From Pseudomonas uvaldensis (GTDB lineage Bacteria > Pseudomonadota > Gammaproteobacteria > Pseudomonadales > Pseudomonadaceae), in assembly GCF_021271205.1 (NCBI RefSeq), contig NZ_JAIWKS010000007.1:124001-188000 (forward strand): a DNA stretch of 64,000 nt, in the 5' to 3' direction. The notes beneath the pieces are model-generated. The model was given only the letters and a program-made list of their open reading frames with translations. It was not told where the DNA came from and did no database searches. Positions 40,776-49,737 of the stretch are shown in pieces. The position numbers and the translations under genes are program-made. The number at the start of each line of letters is the position of its first letter. Position 1 is the first letter of the stretch.

Positions 40776-41942
40776 ATGTCATTGTTTATTCGCAGGTTGA
40801 CCGGCGTGCCCGCTTGGGCACTAGGGGTATTGGTGCTGGTGGCACTAGCCGGCCTGGCAATCGGCACGCGGTCGCCGGTTGCCCAGGCTACAACCGCCTC
40901 CGCGCCGCTGCCCCAAGTGCAAGTGATGACTGCCGTCACACGTGATGTCGTTGACTGGCAGAGCTATACCGGTCGCCTGGTCGCCACCGACACCGTGGTC
41001 ATCAAGCCTTTAGTGGCCGGTACGCTCATCAGCGTCCACTTCAAGGACGGCGCGCTGCTGCGCAAAGGCGACCTGATGTTCGAGATCGATCCGCGCCCCT
41101 ATGCCGCCACGCTGCAACAAGCCCAGGCCGCGCTGGTGGCAGCCAGGTCGATGAGTCTGTTCGCCCAGAAAGAGCTGCAGCGCTACGAGCATTTGATCAC
41201 CAGCAATGCCATCGCAAAAACCGACCTGGACAAGCGCATACAGAGCGCCAACGAAGCCCAGGCCAGGGTCAATGAAGCCCAGGCCAGGGTCGAGTTGGCC
41301 CGACTCGACCTGGAGCACACCCGCATCCTCGCGCCGTTCGACGGTCGAGCTTCACGGGTAGAAGTGACACCGGGCAATATCGTCGACGTGGGGGAACGCT
41401 CCACGGCCCTGACAAATCTGGTGTCGATCTCACCGATCTACGCTGACTTCGATGTGGACGAGCAAACCTTCCTGCGCTACCTGGGCAACCGCCCGGCGGC
41501 CGATCCGGTACCGGTCATGCTCGGCTTGGCCCATGAAGAGGGTTATCCACGCAAAGGCAACCTGAGCTCCCTGGATAATCGCCTGGATACCCGGTCAGCC
41601 ACTATCCGGGTCAGAGCCAGTTTCGACAACAGCAACGGCGAGCTGCGCCCGGGCCTGTTTGCCAGGGTTCTGCTGCCAGGCAGCGCCAGCCGCCCCGCTA
41701 CCCTGGTTGACGACAGCGCCATCGGCACCGACCAGGACAAAAAATACGTCCTGGTGGTCGATTCAGAGGGCCGCGTTCAGTACCGCCAAGTCAAGCCAGG
41801 GATACGCCAGGGCGCGCTACGTGTCATTGACCAGGGGATCGAACCCGAGGAACAGGTTGTCGTCAGTTCCTTGCACCTGGCGACGCCGGGCACCCAGGTT
41901 GCTCCGGTACGCGCGCCGTCACAACCACAGGCGCAACAATGA
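40776..41942 (+). CDS. RND efflux periplasmic adaptor (membrane fusion protein)
   Basis: A 388-residue adaptor. It has an N-terminal membrane anchor (ALGVLVLVALAGLAIG) without a lipoprotein Cys, a barrel-sandwich with VVIKPLVAGTLISVHFKDG near residue 75, and a coiled hairpin around residues 110-170 containing an ARVNEAQARVELARLDLEH segment. A beta-barrel and membrane-proximal domain with SATIRVRASFDNSNGELRPG follow near 275. The ATG at 40776 is nine bases after AAAGG; another ATG at 40767 is too close. Its stop overlaps the pump start by four bases, so the two are coupled. Confidence 0.88.
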   Translation: MSLFIRRLTGVPAWALGVLVLVALAGLAIGTRSPVAQATTASAPLPQVQVMTAVTRDVVDWQSYTGRLVATDTVVIKPLVAGTLISVHFKDGALLRKGDLMFEIDPRPYAATLQQAQAALVAARSMSLFAQKELQRYEHLITSNAIAKTDLDKRIQSANEAQARVNEAQARVELARLDLEHTRILAPFDGRASRVEVTPGNIVDVGERSTALTNLVSISPIYADFDVDEQTFLRYLGNRPAADPVPVMLGLAHEEGYPRKGNLSSLDNRLDTRSATIRVRASFDNSNGELRPGLFARVLLPGSASRPATLVDDSAIGTDQDKKYVLVVDSEGRVQYRQVKPGIRQGALRVIDQGIEPEEQVVVSSLHLATPGTQVAPVRAPSQPQAQQ

Positions 41943-44900
41943 TGAACATGTCCGGATTCTTCATCGACCGTCCGATTTTTTCCGGTGTCCTCAGCGCCCT
42001 TGTACTGCTGGCCGGCATTCTCTCACTCACGCGACTTCCGGTGTCGGAGTATCCCGATGTCGTGCCGCCGTTGATTGTGGTGAATGCTCAATACCCAGGT
42101 GCCAACCCCAAAGTGGTGGCTGAAAGTGTCGCCGCGCCCCTTGAAGAGCGCATCAACGGTGTGGAAGGCATGCTGTACATGCAATCCCAAGCCAACAGCG
42201 ACGGTACGTTGGCGATCAACGTGACGTTCGCCTTGGGCACGGACCCGGACAAGGCTCAGCAACTGGTGCAAAACCGGGTATCCGAAGCCCTGCCGCGCCT
42301 GCCAGCCGATGTACTGAACCTTGGAGTGACCACCAGCAAATCATCATCGACCCAGACCCTGGCGATTCATCTGGTGTCGCCCAAAAACGAATACGACGCC
42401 AACTACCTGCGCAACTATGGCGTGCTGAACATCAAGAGCCAGCTCGAACGTATTCCCGGTGTCGGCGAAGTGCGCATCTGGGGCGGCGGCGATTATGCCA
42501 TGCGCATCTGGATCGACCCCGACAGCGTGGTACAGCGAGGTCTCACCGCTGGCGAGGTGGTCCAGGCCATCCGGGAACAGAACATCCAGGTCGCGGCCGG
42601 CGTCATAGGCGCTTCACCCATGCGTCCTGGCGTCCCGCTGCAGCTCTCGGTCAATGCCCAGGGTCGCCTGAAAACCGAAGAGGAATTCGGCAACATCGTC
42701 GTCAAAACGGTGCCGGATGGAGGCGTAACGTACTTGCGCGATGTGGCCCGGATCGAATTGGCGGCTTCGACCTACGCGCTTCGCTCACTGGTGGACGGAC
42801 AACCGGCGGTGGGCTTCGGCGTCTTCCAGATGGCGGGCGGCAACGCACTGAATATCTCTACCCGTGCCCGGGAAATCATGGCTCAAGCCAAGGCCGATAT
42901 GCCGGCCGGCGTCGATTACAAAATCGTCTTCGACCCGACCCAGTTCGTTCGCTCCAGCATCGATGCGGTCATCAGCACCCTGTTCGAAGCCATCGTGCTG
43001 GTCGTGCTGGTGGTCATCGTGTTCCTGCAGACGTGGCGGGCCTCTGTCATTCCCCTGTTGGCCGTGCCGATATCCATCGTTGGCACACTGGCGTTCCTGC
43101 TGGCGTTCGGATTCTCAATCAACGCGTTGTCATTGTTCGGCCTGGTATTGGCGATCGGCATCGTCGTGGATGACGCGATCGTGGTCGTGGAAAACGTCGA
43201 ACGCACGATTAGCCAGGGACTGTCACCTCGCCAGGCGACTCACCAGGCGATGGCAGAAGTCAGCAAACCAATCATAGCCATCACCCTGACGCTGGTTTGT
43301 GTGTTCATTCCGTTGGCGTTCATGCCCGGTCTCTCCGGTGGGTTCTACCGCCAATTCGCTTTGACCATTGCCATTTCCACGGTGATTTCGGCGTTCAACT
43401 CGTTGACGCTTTCTCCCGCCCTCTGTGCGCTGCTGCTCAAGCCACATGGCGCACCGAAGGATCCGCTGGAGCGTGGCATCGACAAGGTCATGGGGCGTTT
43501 TTTCAAGGGTTTCAATCGCCGGTTCAAGCAGGCCGAGAACCGCTATGGCGCCGGCGTACGCGGTGTCCTGGCGCACAAGGGCAGGACGTTCGCGTTATTC
43601 GGCGTTCTGCTGTGTGCCTGCGCATGGCTCAGCCACACGTTGCCAACGGGGTTCGTCCCGGCACAAGACAAGGAATTCCTGGTGGGTTTCGCCCAATTGC
43701 CCGCCGGAGCCTCGCTGGACCGCACCGAGCAGGTCATCCAGCAGATGAACGACATCGCACTCAAGCATCCTGGCGTTGCCCATACGCTCGAGTTTCCTGG
43801 CATGTCCGTCAACGGCCTGATGAATTCCTCGAGCTCGGGAATCATTTTCGTGATCCTCAAACCCTTTGCCGAACGCTCCGGCGAGGCGCTGGGGGCGAAC
43901 CGGATAGCAGCCGACCTCAATGGCGAATTCGGCAGGATTTCGCAGTCCTTCACGGCAGTCTTCCCGCCGCCACCGGTCCTGGGCCTGGGAACGCTTGGCG
44001 GTTTCAAATTGCAGATCGAGGACCGGGCGAGCCTGGGCTATGTCGCCCTCGACAGCGCAGTCAAAGCCTTCATGACCGAGGCTGCCAAAGCGCCGGAACT
44101 GGGGCCGCTGTTCTCCAGTTACCAGATCAACGTGCCCCAACTGGATGTCGATCTCGACCGGGTCAAAGCCAAGCAGCTCGGCGTTTCGGTGACCGATGTG
44201 TTCGAAACCCTGCAGATTTACCTGGGATCTTTGTACGTCAACGACTTCAATCTTTTCGGGCGTGTCTACCAGGTTCGGGCACAGGCCGATGCGCCGTTCA
44301 GGGCCAATCCCGAAGACATCACGCGCTTGAAGGTACGCAATGCATACGGCGACATGGTTCCCCTGTCGACGTTGTTATCGGTCGATCCCGGTTACGGGCC
44401 GGAAATGGTCGTGCATTACAACGCCTTTACAGCGGCGGACGTGAACGGCGCGCCTGCCCCTGGTTACTCCTCGGGCCAGGCGGAGGCGGCCATCGAGCGC
44501 ATCGCCCGGCAGACCCTGCCTCAAGGTATACGCATGGAATGGACAGATCTGACTTACCAGCAGCGGCTGGCCGGTGACGCAACCGGTTGGGTACTGGCGG
44601 TCAGCACGTTGCTGGTTTTCCTGGTACTGGCGGCACTGTACGAAAGCCTTTTGTTGCCGCTGGCTGTGATCCTGATCGTGCCGATGGGTGTGCTCTCGGC
44701 GTTGGCGGGCGTCTGGCTGACCGGAGGCGATAACAACATCTTCACCCAGATCGGCCTGATGGTGCTGGTGGGCCTGGCGTCGAAGAACGCCATCCTGATC
44801 GTCGAGTTTGCCAGGGAACTGGAACGCCAGGGACATACCCCGATGGACGCCGCCTGGGAGGCCAGCAAGCTGAGACTTCGACCAATCCTGATGACCTCGA

Positions 44901-45115
44901 TTGCCTTTGTCATGGGCGTCGTTCCCCTGGTGATTTCAACCGGTGCCGGAGCAGAGATGCGCCAGGCAATGGGCGTCGCTGTGTTCTTCGGCATGTTGGG
45001 CGTGACTGCATTCGGACTGCTCTTCACACCGCTGTTCTACGTACTGGTTCGCAGCGTCGGCCGCCGGCTACCCCAGCGCCAACCAATTCCCATTGCGGAC
45101 ACATATATCCGTTAA
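41939..45115 (+). CDS. RND multidrug efflux pump, HAE-1 type (MexF-like)
   Basis: A 1058-residue inner-membrane proton-driven pump with twelve helices and two large periplasmic loops. FFIDRPIFSGVLS starts the protein and LPVSEYPDVVPPLIVV follows. GIVVDDAIVVVENVERT near residue 405 holds the two helix-4 aspartates for proton transfer, and GLASKNAILIVEFA near 945 holds the helix-10 lysine. It ends without a long tail. The closest remembered layout is the MexF/TtgB-like group. No outer-membrane factor gene is adjacent; the next gene is an oxidoreductase 78 bases on, so the pump must borrow an OprM/OprN-like channel. Confidence 0.9.
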   Translation: MMNMSGFFIDRPIFSGVLSALVLLAGILSLTRLPVSEYPDVVPPLIVVNAQYPGANPKVVAESVAAPLEERINGVEGMLYMQSQANSDGTLAINVTFALGTDPDKAQQLVQNRVSEALPRLPADVLNLGVTTSKSSSTQTLAIHLVSPKNEYDANYLRNYGVLNIKSQLERIPGVGEVRIWGGGDYAMRIWIDPDSVVQRGLTAGEVVQAIREQNIQVAAGVIGASPMRPGVPLQLSVNAQGRLKTEEEFGNIVVKTVPDGGVTYLRDVARIELAASTYALRSLVDGQPAVGFGVFQMAGGNALNISTRAREIMAQAKADMPAGVDYKIVFDPTQFVRSSIDAVISTLFEAIVLVVLVVIVFLQTWRASVIPLLAVPISIVGTLAFLLAFGFSINALSLFGLVLAIGIVVDDAIVVVENVERTISQGLSPRQATHQAMAEVSKPIIAITLTLVCVFIPLAFMPGLSGGFYRQFALTIAISTVISAFNSLTLSPALCALLLKPHGAPKDPLERGIDKVMGRFFKGFNRRFKQAENRYGAGVRGVLAHKGRTFALFGVLLCACAWLSHTLPTGFVPAQDKEFLVGFAQLPAGASLDRTEQVIQQMNDIALKHPGVAHTLEFPGMSVNGLMNSSSSGIIFVILKPFAERSGEALGANRIAADLNGEFGRISQSFTAVFPPPPVLGLGTLGGFKLQIEDRASLGYVALDSAVKAFMTEAAKAPELGPLFSSYQINVPQLDVDLDRVKAKQLGVSVTDVFETLQIYLGSLYVNDFNLFGRVYQVRAQADAPFRANPEDITRLKVRNAYGDMVPLSTLLSVDPGYGPEMVVHYNAFTAADVNGAPAPGYSSGQAEAAIERIARQTLPQGIRMEWTDLTYQQRLAGDATGWVLAVSTLLVFLVLAALYESLLLPLAVILIVPMGVLSALAGVWLTGGDNNIFTQIGLMVLVGLASKNAILIVEFARELERQGHTPMDAAWEASKLRLRPILMTSIAFVMGVVPLVISTGAGAEMRQAMGVAVFFGMLGVTAFGLLFTPLFYVLVRSVGRRLPQRQPIPIADTYIR

Positions 45116-45193
45116 CACCGGAACTCCAGCGCGTTTTTCTGCATTGGACGCGCCTCTAGACTGCAAACGTTCCCAATCCTTGCGAGAAAAGCC

Positions 45194-46195
45194 ATGACAC
45201 GTGTCGTTCGGTTCCATGAATATGGTGATCCAGAGGTTCTGCGGATCGAGGATTTACCAGTCGCCCAGCCAGGCCCCGATGAGGTCCTCATCCGCGTAAA
45301 AGCCATCGGCCTCAACCGCGCCGAATCGATGTTCAGGCGCGGCCAATACCTTGAACAGGCCGAGTTTCCCAGCCGACTGGGGTATGAAGCAGCCGGTGTT
45401 GTCGAAGCCGTGGGCAACGCCGTGCACGACTTCGAAATAGGTGACCCAGTCAGCCTGGTCCCCCCTTCCAGCATCGCTCGATGGGGGACCTATGCCGAGC
45501 AGGCGGTAGTCCCGTCGGCGATGCTGGTCCGGCATCCCGACACGCTCAGCATGGAACAGGCCGCAGGAGTCTGGATGCAATATCTTACGGCCTGGGGCGC
45601 ATTGTTGCCCGTGGCGGGACTGGTCGCGGGGGACTTCGTTCTCATCACCGCGGCTTCGAGCAGCGTCGGCCTGGCCGCCATCCAGATCGCCAACCGAGTA
45701 GGAGCCATCCCTATCGCGGTGACCCGTGGCGAGGAGAAGGTGCGCAAACTGCTGGCGGCCGGTGCAGTCCATGTAATCGTCAGCGACAAAGAAGATCTGG
45801 CAGCGCGCGTCGAGCACATCACCGCCGGTGATGGCGTCCGGGTCGTCTTCGATCCTGTCGGCGGACCGGGTATCGAGCATTTGGCGGATGCCACCCGCCG
45901 CGGCGGCATCATCATCGAATATGGAGCCCTGAGCAACGAGCCCTCGCCCTTTCCGCTTTTCACCGTGTTGGGAAAAAGTCTCACGCTGCGGGGCTACCTG
46001 CTGCACGAAGTCGTCAACGATCCCGTCCTGTTTGCCCAGGGCAAGGCATTCGTATCCAGCGGTCTGGTGGACGGCAGCCTGTTTCCGGTGATCGCCAGGA
46101 CGTTTGCCTTCGAGGAAATAGTCCAGGCCCACCAATACCTGGAGGCCGGCGAGCAGTTCGGCAAAGTCATCGTGACCCTGGAGGACAGGCCATGA
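45194..46195 (+). CDS. Zinc-independent MDR oxidoreductase, quinone-reductase-like
   Basis: A 333-residue medium-chain dehydrogenase/reductase. The N-terminal GroES-like domain has GPDEVLIRVKAIGLNRAE near residue 27 and LGYEAAGVVEAVG near 60. The Rossmann part has ITAASSSVGLAAIQIA near residue 150, the NADPH motif of quinone oxidoreductases. The four structural-zinc cysteines of alcohol dehydrogenases are absent. The stop overlaps the following MFS start by four bases. Reduces quinones or enones with NADPH; pairing with efflux genes suggests a detoxification unit. Confidence 0.87.
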   Translation: MTRVVRFHEYGDPEVLRIEDLPVAQPGPDEVLIRVKAIGLNRAESMFRRGQYLEQAEFPSRLGYEAAGVVEAVGNAVHDFEIGDPVSLVPPSSIARWGTYAEQAVVPSAMLVRHPDTLSMEQAAGVWMQYLTAWGALLPVAGLVAGDFVLITAASSSVGLAAIQIANRVGAIPIAVTRGEEKVRKLLAAGAVHVIVSDKEDLAARVEHITAGDGVRVVFDPVGGPGIEHLADATRRGGIIIEYGALSNEPSPFPLFTVLGKSLTLRGYLLHEVVNDPVLFAQGKAFVSSGLVDGSLFPVIARTFAFEEIVQAHQYLEAGEQFGKVIVTLEDRP

Positions 46196-47382
46196 AACTG
46201 TTCAACCCGTTGTTCTTCATTGCCCTGGGTTTGTTCGGTGTCTACACCATTGAGTTCGGCGTGGTCGGTATTCTGCCGGTGATCATCGAACGCTACAGCG
46301 TCAGCGCCTCCGAAGCGGGTTATCTGGTGGGCCTGTTCGCCTTGATCATCGCCGTGTTCGGCCCCTTCATGGTGCTGTGGTTCTCGCGTTACAACCGCAA
46401 GCGAATCCTGACCCTGTCGTTGTTCATCTTCGCCGGTTCCAGCGCCCTGTCGGCTTATGCGCCCAATTACGGATCACTCGCGATCCTGCGGATCATCCCG
46501 GCGTTCTTCCATCCGGTGTATTTCTCTCTGGCGTTTGTCGCCGTGGTGTCTCTTTATCCCAAGGAGCAGGCGACGCAGGCGACGGCCAAGGCGTTTGTCG
46601 GCACCAGCATGGGCATGGTGCTCGGCGTACCTATCACAACCTGGATCGCTGCGCGTTTTTCCTACGAAGCCGCTTTTCTGTTCTGCACCGCGGTCAACGT
46701 GATTGCCGGCCTGGGCATCATCGCCCGGTTACCCGATACCTTTGCCGGACAGCGGACGCCTTATGGGGAACAGCTGGCCATCCTGCGCAAACCGACGCTG
46801 TGGCTCAATATCCTGGCCTCCACACTGATTTTCGGTGCGATGTTTTCGGTGTATTCCTACAGCGCCGAATACCTGTCCCGTGAAGCCGGCATGAGTGGTG
46901 AAGTGATCAGTGCGATGCTGATCCTGTTCGGCGTGGGCGGAGTGGCCGGTAATCTGCTGGCAGGCCGCTTGCTGTCAAGAAACAAGGTGGGCACCACGCT
47001 GATGCACCCGGTCATGCTGGGCGCGGCGTACCTGATCCTTCACTTTTTCGCCAGTGCGGCCATCTTGCCAATGATCTTGATCGTTGTGCTGTGGGGAGCC
47101 ACCCATACCAGCGGCCTGATCGTCACCCAGGTCTGGCTGACCTCCGAAGCCCCGGAGGCTCCAGAATTCGTGACAGGTCTCTACATTTCGTTCATCAATC
47201 TGGGGGTAACGCTTGGCGCGACAGCGGGCGGGTGGTTCCTCGCACGCATGGGCATGGAAGGCACCATTGTCAGCGGCTTGGTCTTCTGCGCGCTGGCAGC
47301 CACGACGATCGCGACCAAGGTGCTTGTGTATGGGGCACGACATCCGGGACTTGCGCCGGAAACCCAAGCGGTTTTGCACTAA
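46192..47382 (+). CDS. MFS transporter, drug/sugar efflux (DHA1) type
   Basis: A 396-residue protein with twelve membrane helices. FGVVGILPVIIERYSVS near residue 23 and the loop-2/3 segment LWFSRYNRKRILTLSLFIF near 63 fit the major facilitator superfamily; KAFVGTSMGMVLGVPITTWI near 140 corresponds to the antiporter helix-5 motif of DHA1 exporters such as AraJ and SotB. It overlaps the oxidoreductase gene (ATGA) and is followed by a LysR gene 90 bases downstream. Confidence 0.88.
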   Translation: MKLFNPLFFIALGLFGVYTIEFGVVGILPVIIERYSVSASEAGYLVGLFALIIAVFGPFMVLWFSRYNRKRILTLSLFIFAGSSALSAYAPNYGSLAILRIIPAFFHPVYFSLAFVAVVSLYPKEQATQATAKAFVGTSMGMVLGVPITTWIAARFSYEAAFLFCTAVNVIAGLGIIARLPDTFAGQRTPYGEQLAILRKPTLWLNILASTLIFGAMFSVYSYSAEYLSREAGMSGEVISAMLILFGVGGVAGNLLAGRLLSRNKVGTTLMHPVMLGAAYLILHFFASAAILPMILIVVLWGATHTSGLIVTQVWLTSEAPEAPEFVTGLYISFINLGVTLGATAGGWFLARMGMEGTIVSGLVFCALAATTIATKVLVYGARHPGLAPETQAVLH

Positions 47383-47472
47383 AGTCATTCATCGGAGACC
47401 GTGGAGAGCCACGGTCTTTATCGAATTCAGCGGAGTTTCTATCGATCGGAACCACTCGGACGGAGTCACGAT

Positions 47473-48393
47473 ATGGATGTTAGCAGCACCTCACTCATAG
47501 CCACGCAGGCCGTCGATTTCCCTGTGGACAGTACCCAGTTCGATTGGGAAAACCTTCGGTACTTCATCGCCTTCGCGAGAATACGCTCCCTGGCCGCCGC
47601 AGCGCGTTCATTGAACGTCGAACACGCTACCGTTTCACGACGGATAGCTGCCCTTGAAACAGCATTGAAAATACGCCTGGTGGACCGACGCAGCCACCGA
47701 TACGAGTTGACCGAAAACGGCGAACGGATCGCCCAGCTGGGTAACCGTATGCAGGAAACGGCCTGCGCGTTGAGTCGCGCGGTCTGCGCGATACGTACCG
47801 ATAAAGTCGCCGACATAACCCTTAGCTCGCCGCCCCACCTGACGACGCATTTCATAGCGCCCCATCTCGGTCGGTTAAGGGGGCAATGCCCTGACGTCAA
47901 TGTGCGGATCCTCTCCAACCCGCGCATGGCCTCCATGGCCAGGCGCGAAGCGGACATCGCGATCAGCGTCGGACGACCGACCGAGACGGATCTGGTCATA
48001 CGCAAGATCGGCACCCTGGACTTCGGTTTCTTTGCTGCACCGTCCTATCTTCAGAACCGCACCGCCTCAACCTATGAATTCATTGCCCATGACGATGAAC
48101 AGGAACCCTCCCCCCAGCGCATCTGGCTGGAAAATGCCGCAGGCCAGCGGCCCGTCGTTCTGAGGGTCAAATCTTTCGACGTGCAGGCCGAAGCGGCCAG
48201 GGCGGGGGCTGGTATCGCGTTGCTGCCGGTCTTCATGGCCGATGCCCCCGGCGGTTTGCAAAGGGTTCCAATCGAAGAGAAGCCGTTACATGCCGAACTA
48301 TGGCTGGTGGTCCATCGCGACATGCGAACGGCCCCGGGAATACGGGCAATGATGGATTTCCTCATACATTGCTTTGCACAAGAGCATCGTTAA
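47473..48393 (+). CDS. LysR-type regulator
   Basis: A 306-residue LysR protein with the HTH at about residues 40-65 (AAARSLNVEHATVSRRIAALE) preceded by WENLRYFIAFAR; the binding domain carries GAGIALLPVFMAD near 260. The ATG at 47473 has GGAG seven bases upstream. It could act on the upstream RND-MDR-MFS genes or on the large operon beginning at 48715, for which it is the nearest upstream regulator on the same strand. Confidence 0.85.
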   Translation: MDVSSTSLIATQAVDFPVDSTQFDWENLRYFIAFARIRSLAAAARSLNVEHATVSRRIAALETALKIRLVDRRSHRYELTENGERIAQLGNRMQETACALSRAVCAIRTDKVADITLSSPPHLTTHFIAPHLGRLRGQCPDVNVRILSNPRMASMARREADIAISVGRPTETDLVIRKIGTLDFGFFAAPSYLQNRTASTYEFIAHDDEQEPSPQRIWLENAAGQRPVVLRVKSFDVQAEAARAGAGIALLPVFMADAPGGLQRVPIEEKPLHAELWLVVHRDMRTAPGIRAMMDFLIHCFAQEHR

Positions 48394-48418
48394 TAAAAGG
48401 TTCGACAGCATTGGGAAA

Positions 48419-48441
48419 TTTTTAACAGCCGGTGTTAAAAA
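48419..48441. promoter_or_regulatory. Perfect 9-bp palindrome TTTTTAACA-5-TGTTAAAAA in the 321-base gap
   Basis: TTTTTAACA (48419-48427) and TGTTAAAAA (48433-48441) are exact reverse complements around GCCGG, 26 bases after the LysR stop. Either a terminator (A- and T-flanked stem) or an operator. The remainder of 48394-48714 is AT-richer than its surroundings, contains CTATAATAATAATC near 48546 that could be a -10 region for the operon, and a short hairpin (GGCAC/GTGCC near 48670-48685). No gene was seen in it. Confidence 0.45.
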
Positions 48442-48714
48442 CAACCTGTTTACAACCTATAAGACATTGTCCAGTATCAAACCAGGTCAGGCAAACACGC
48501 TTTCACCTTAACCAGACCTCGCACCCAGCCACACCCGCTACACACCTATAATAATAATCCCCCTGCCCATACGATAAATAACACTGCCTTTACTGGCAGA
48601 TCGTTATGCGTATGCGGCTGCGCAAGACATTGCTACTCCTGATTGCCTCTGTTTACTCGAAGTAAAAACGGCACACTTGCGTGCCTTCGAAAACATGATA
48701 AAGGGATTGCACTC

Positions 48715-49737
48715 ATGAGCCAGATAAAGATTATCGATGTCACGCTGCGAGACGGTGGGTACCGTAATGATTTCAATTTCACTGTTGATTACGCCCAATC
48801 TGCAATTTCTCAAATGATCGAAGCCGGCATTCCTTATTGCGAAATCGGTTACCGCAATGGTTCGTTCGTACGCAAGCACGAACATGGCCTCACCAGCGCT
48901 GTCGACGGTCGCTACCTGAGCGCTGTCCACGCCGCCGCCGCAGGGCGGATCGACTTGTGCGTCATGGTGCATCCGCACAATGTCGGCGCCGGTGACTTTC
49001 AAGTGCTCCAGGAGCATGGCGTGTCAATGATCAGGGTTTGCCTGCGCCGAGACCGCCTGGAAGACGGGTTGGCCACCGTGCGGCTAGCCAAGACCTATGG
49101 CTTTCAGGTCAGCGCCAATATCACTCATGTCACGACCCTGGGCCCCGCAGAAATTTCCGACATGAGCTTGCGCGCGGAAAACGCCGGGGCAGACTTGCTG
49201 GTGTTCGCGGACTCCAATGGCAATATGATTCCGGCCGATGTCGACCGGCTGATCACACGAATATCCAGTCGGGTCCTGATTCCCCTGGGGTTTCATGCCC
49301 ACAACAACTTGTCCCTGGCGCTTTCCAACTCGATCGCCGCCATGGATGCCGGGGCGGAATACATCGATGCGTCCATCTGCGGCATGGGCAAGGGAGCCGG
49401 CAACCTGCACCTGGGAGTGTTTGTCGCGTACCTGCACCGTGCCGGTATTCGCAATGACTATGACCTGGTAAGCGCCCTGCATTTATCCCAGCTCACTGCC
49501 GATACCGTCCCGGCCAGCAGCCTTCCATTGTCGCTGACGGATGTCATGATGGGCACTTACAACATGCCTTTCGATGTTCAGCACCGCTTGGACGACGTGA
49601 TCAGAACGCACAACCCTGCGTCAACTTTCCACGCCCTGCAGATATTGCATGAACAAGGTCGCCGCAAGCCTGAAAGAACCATCAAGCCATTGCCGACAAC
49701 GTTGTCGCCTTCGCTTGCAAGTGGAGGTGTCCGCTAA
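48715..49737 (+). CDS. DRE-TIM aldolase/synthase (HMGL-like, 4-hydroxy-2-oxovalerate aldolase type)
   Basis: A 340-residue TIM-barrel metalloenzyme. IIDVTLRDGGYRNDFNF at the start gives the Arg-Asp pair of the DRE-TIM family, and GFHAHNNLSLALSN near residue 195 the metal-binding His-x-His. The DGGYRN form is closest to the aldolase branch seen in DmpG-like proteins rather than LeuA or homocitrate synthase; the C-terminal LeuA regulatory domain is missing. It should form or break a carbon-carbon bond between a 2-oxo acid and an aldehyde or acyl group. AAGGG lies nine bases before the ATG. Its stop overlaps the next start (TAATG), placing it first in the operon. Confidence 0.82.
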   Translation: MSQIKIIDVTLRDGGYRNDFNFTVDYAQSAISQMIEAGIPYCEIGYRNGSFVRKHEHGLTSAVDGRYLSAVHAAAAGRIDLCVMVHPHNVGAGDFQVLQEHGVSMIRVCLRRDRLEDGLATVRLAKTYGFQVSANITHVTTLGPAEISDMSLRAENAGADLLVFADSNGNMIPADVDRLITRISSRVLIPLGFHAHNNLSLALSNSIAAMDAGAEYIDASICGMGKGAGNLHLGVFVAYLHRAGIRNDYDLVSALHLSQLTADTVPASSLPLSLTDVMMGTYNMPFDVQHRLDDVIRTHNPASTFHALQILHEQGRRKPERTIKPLPTTLSPSLASGGVR

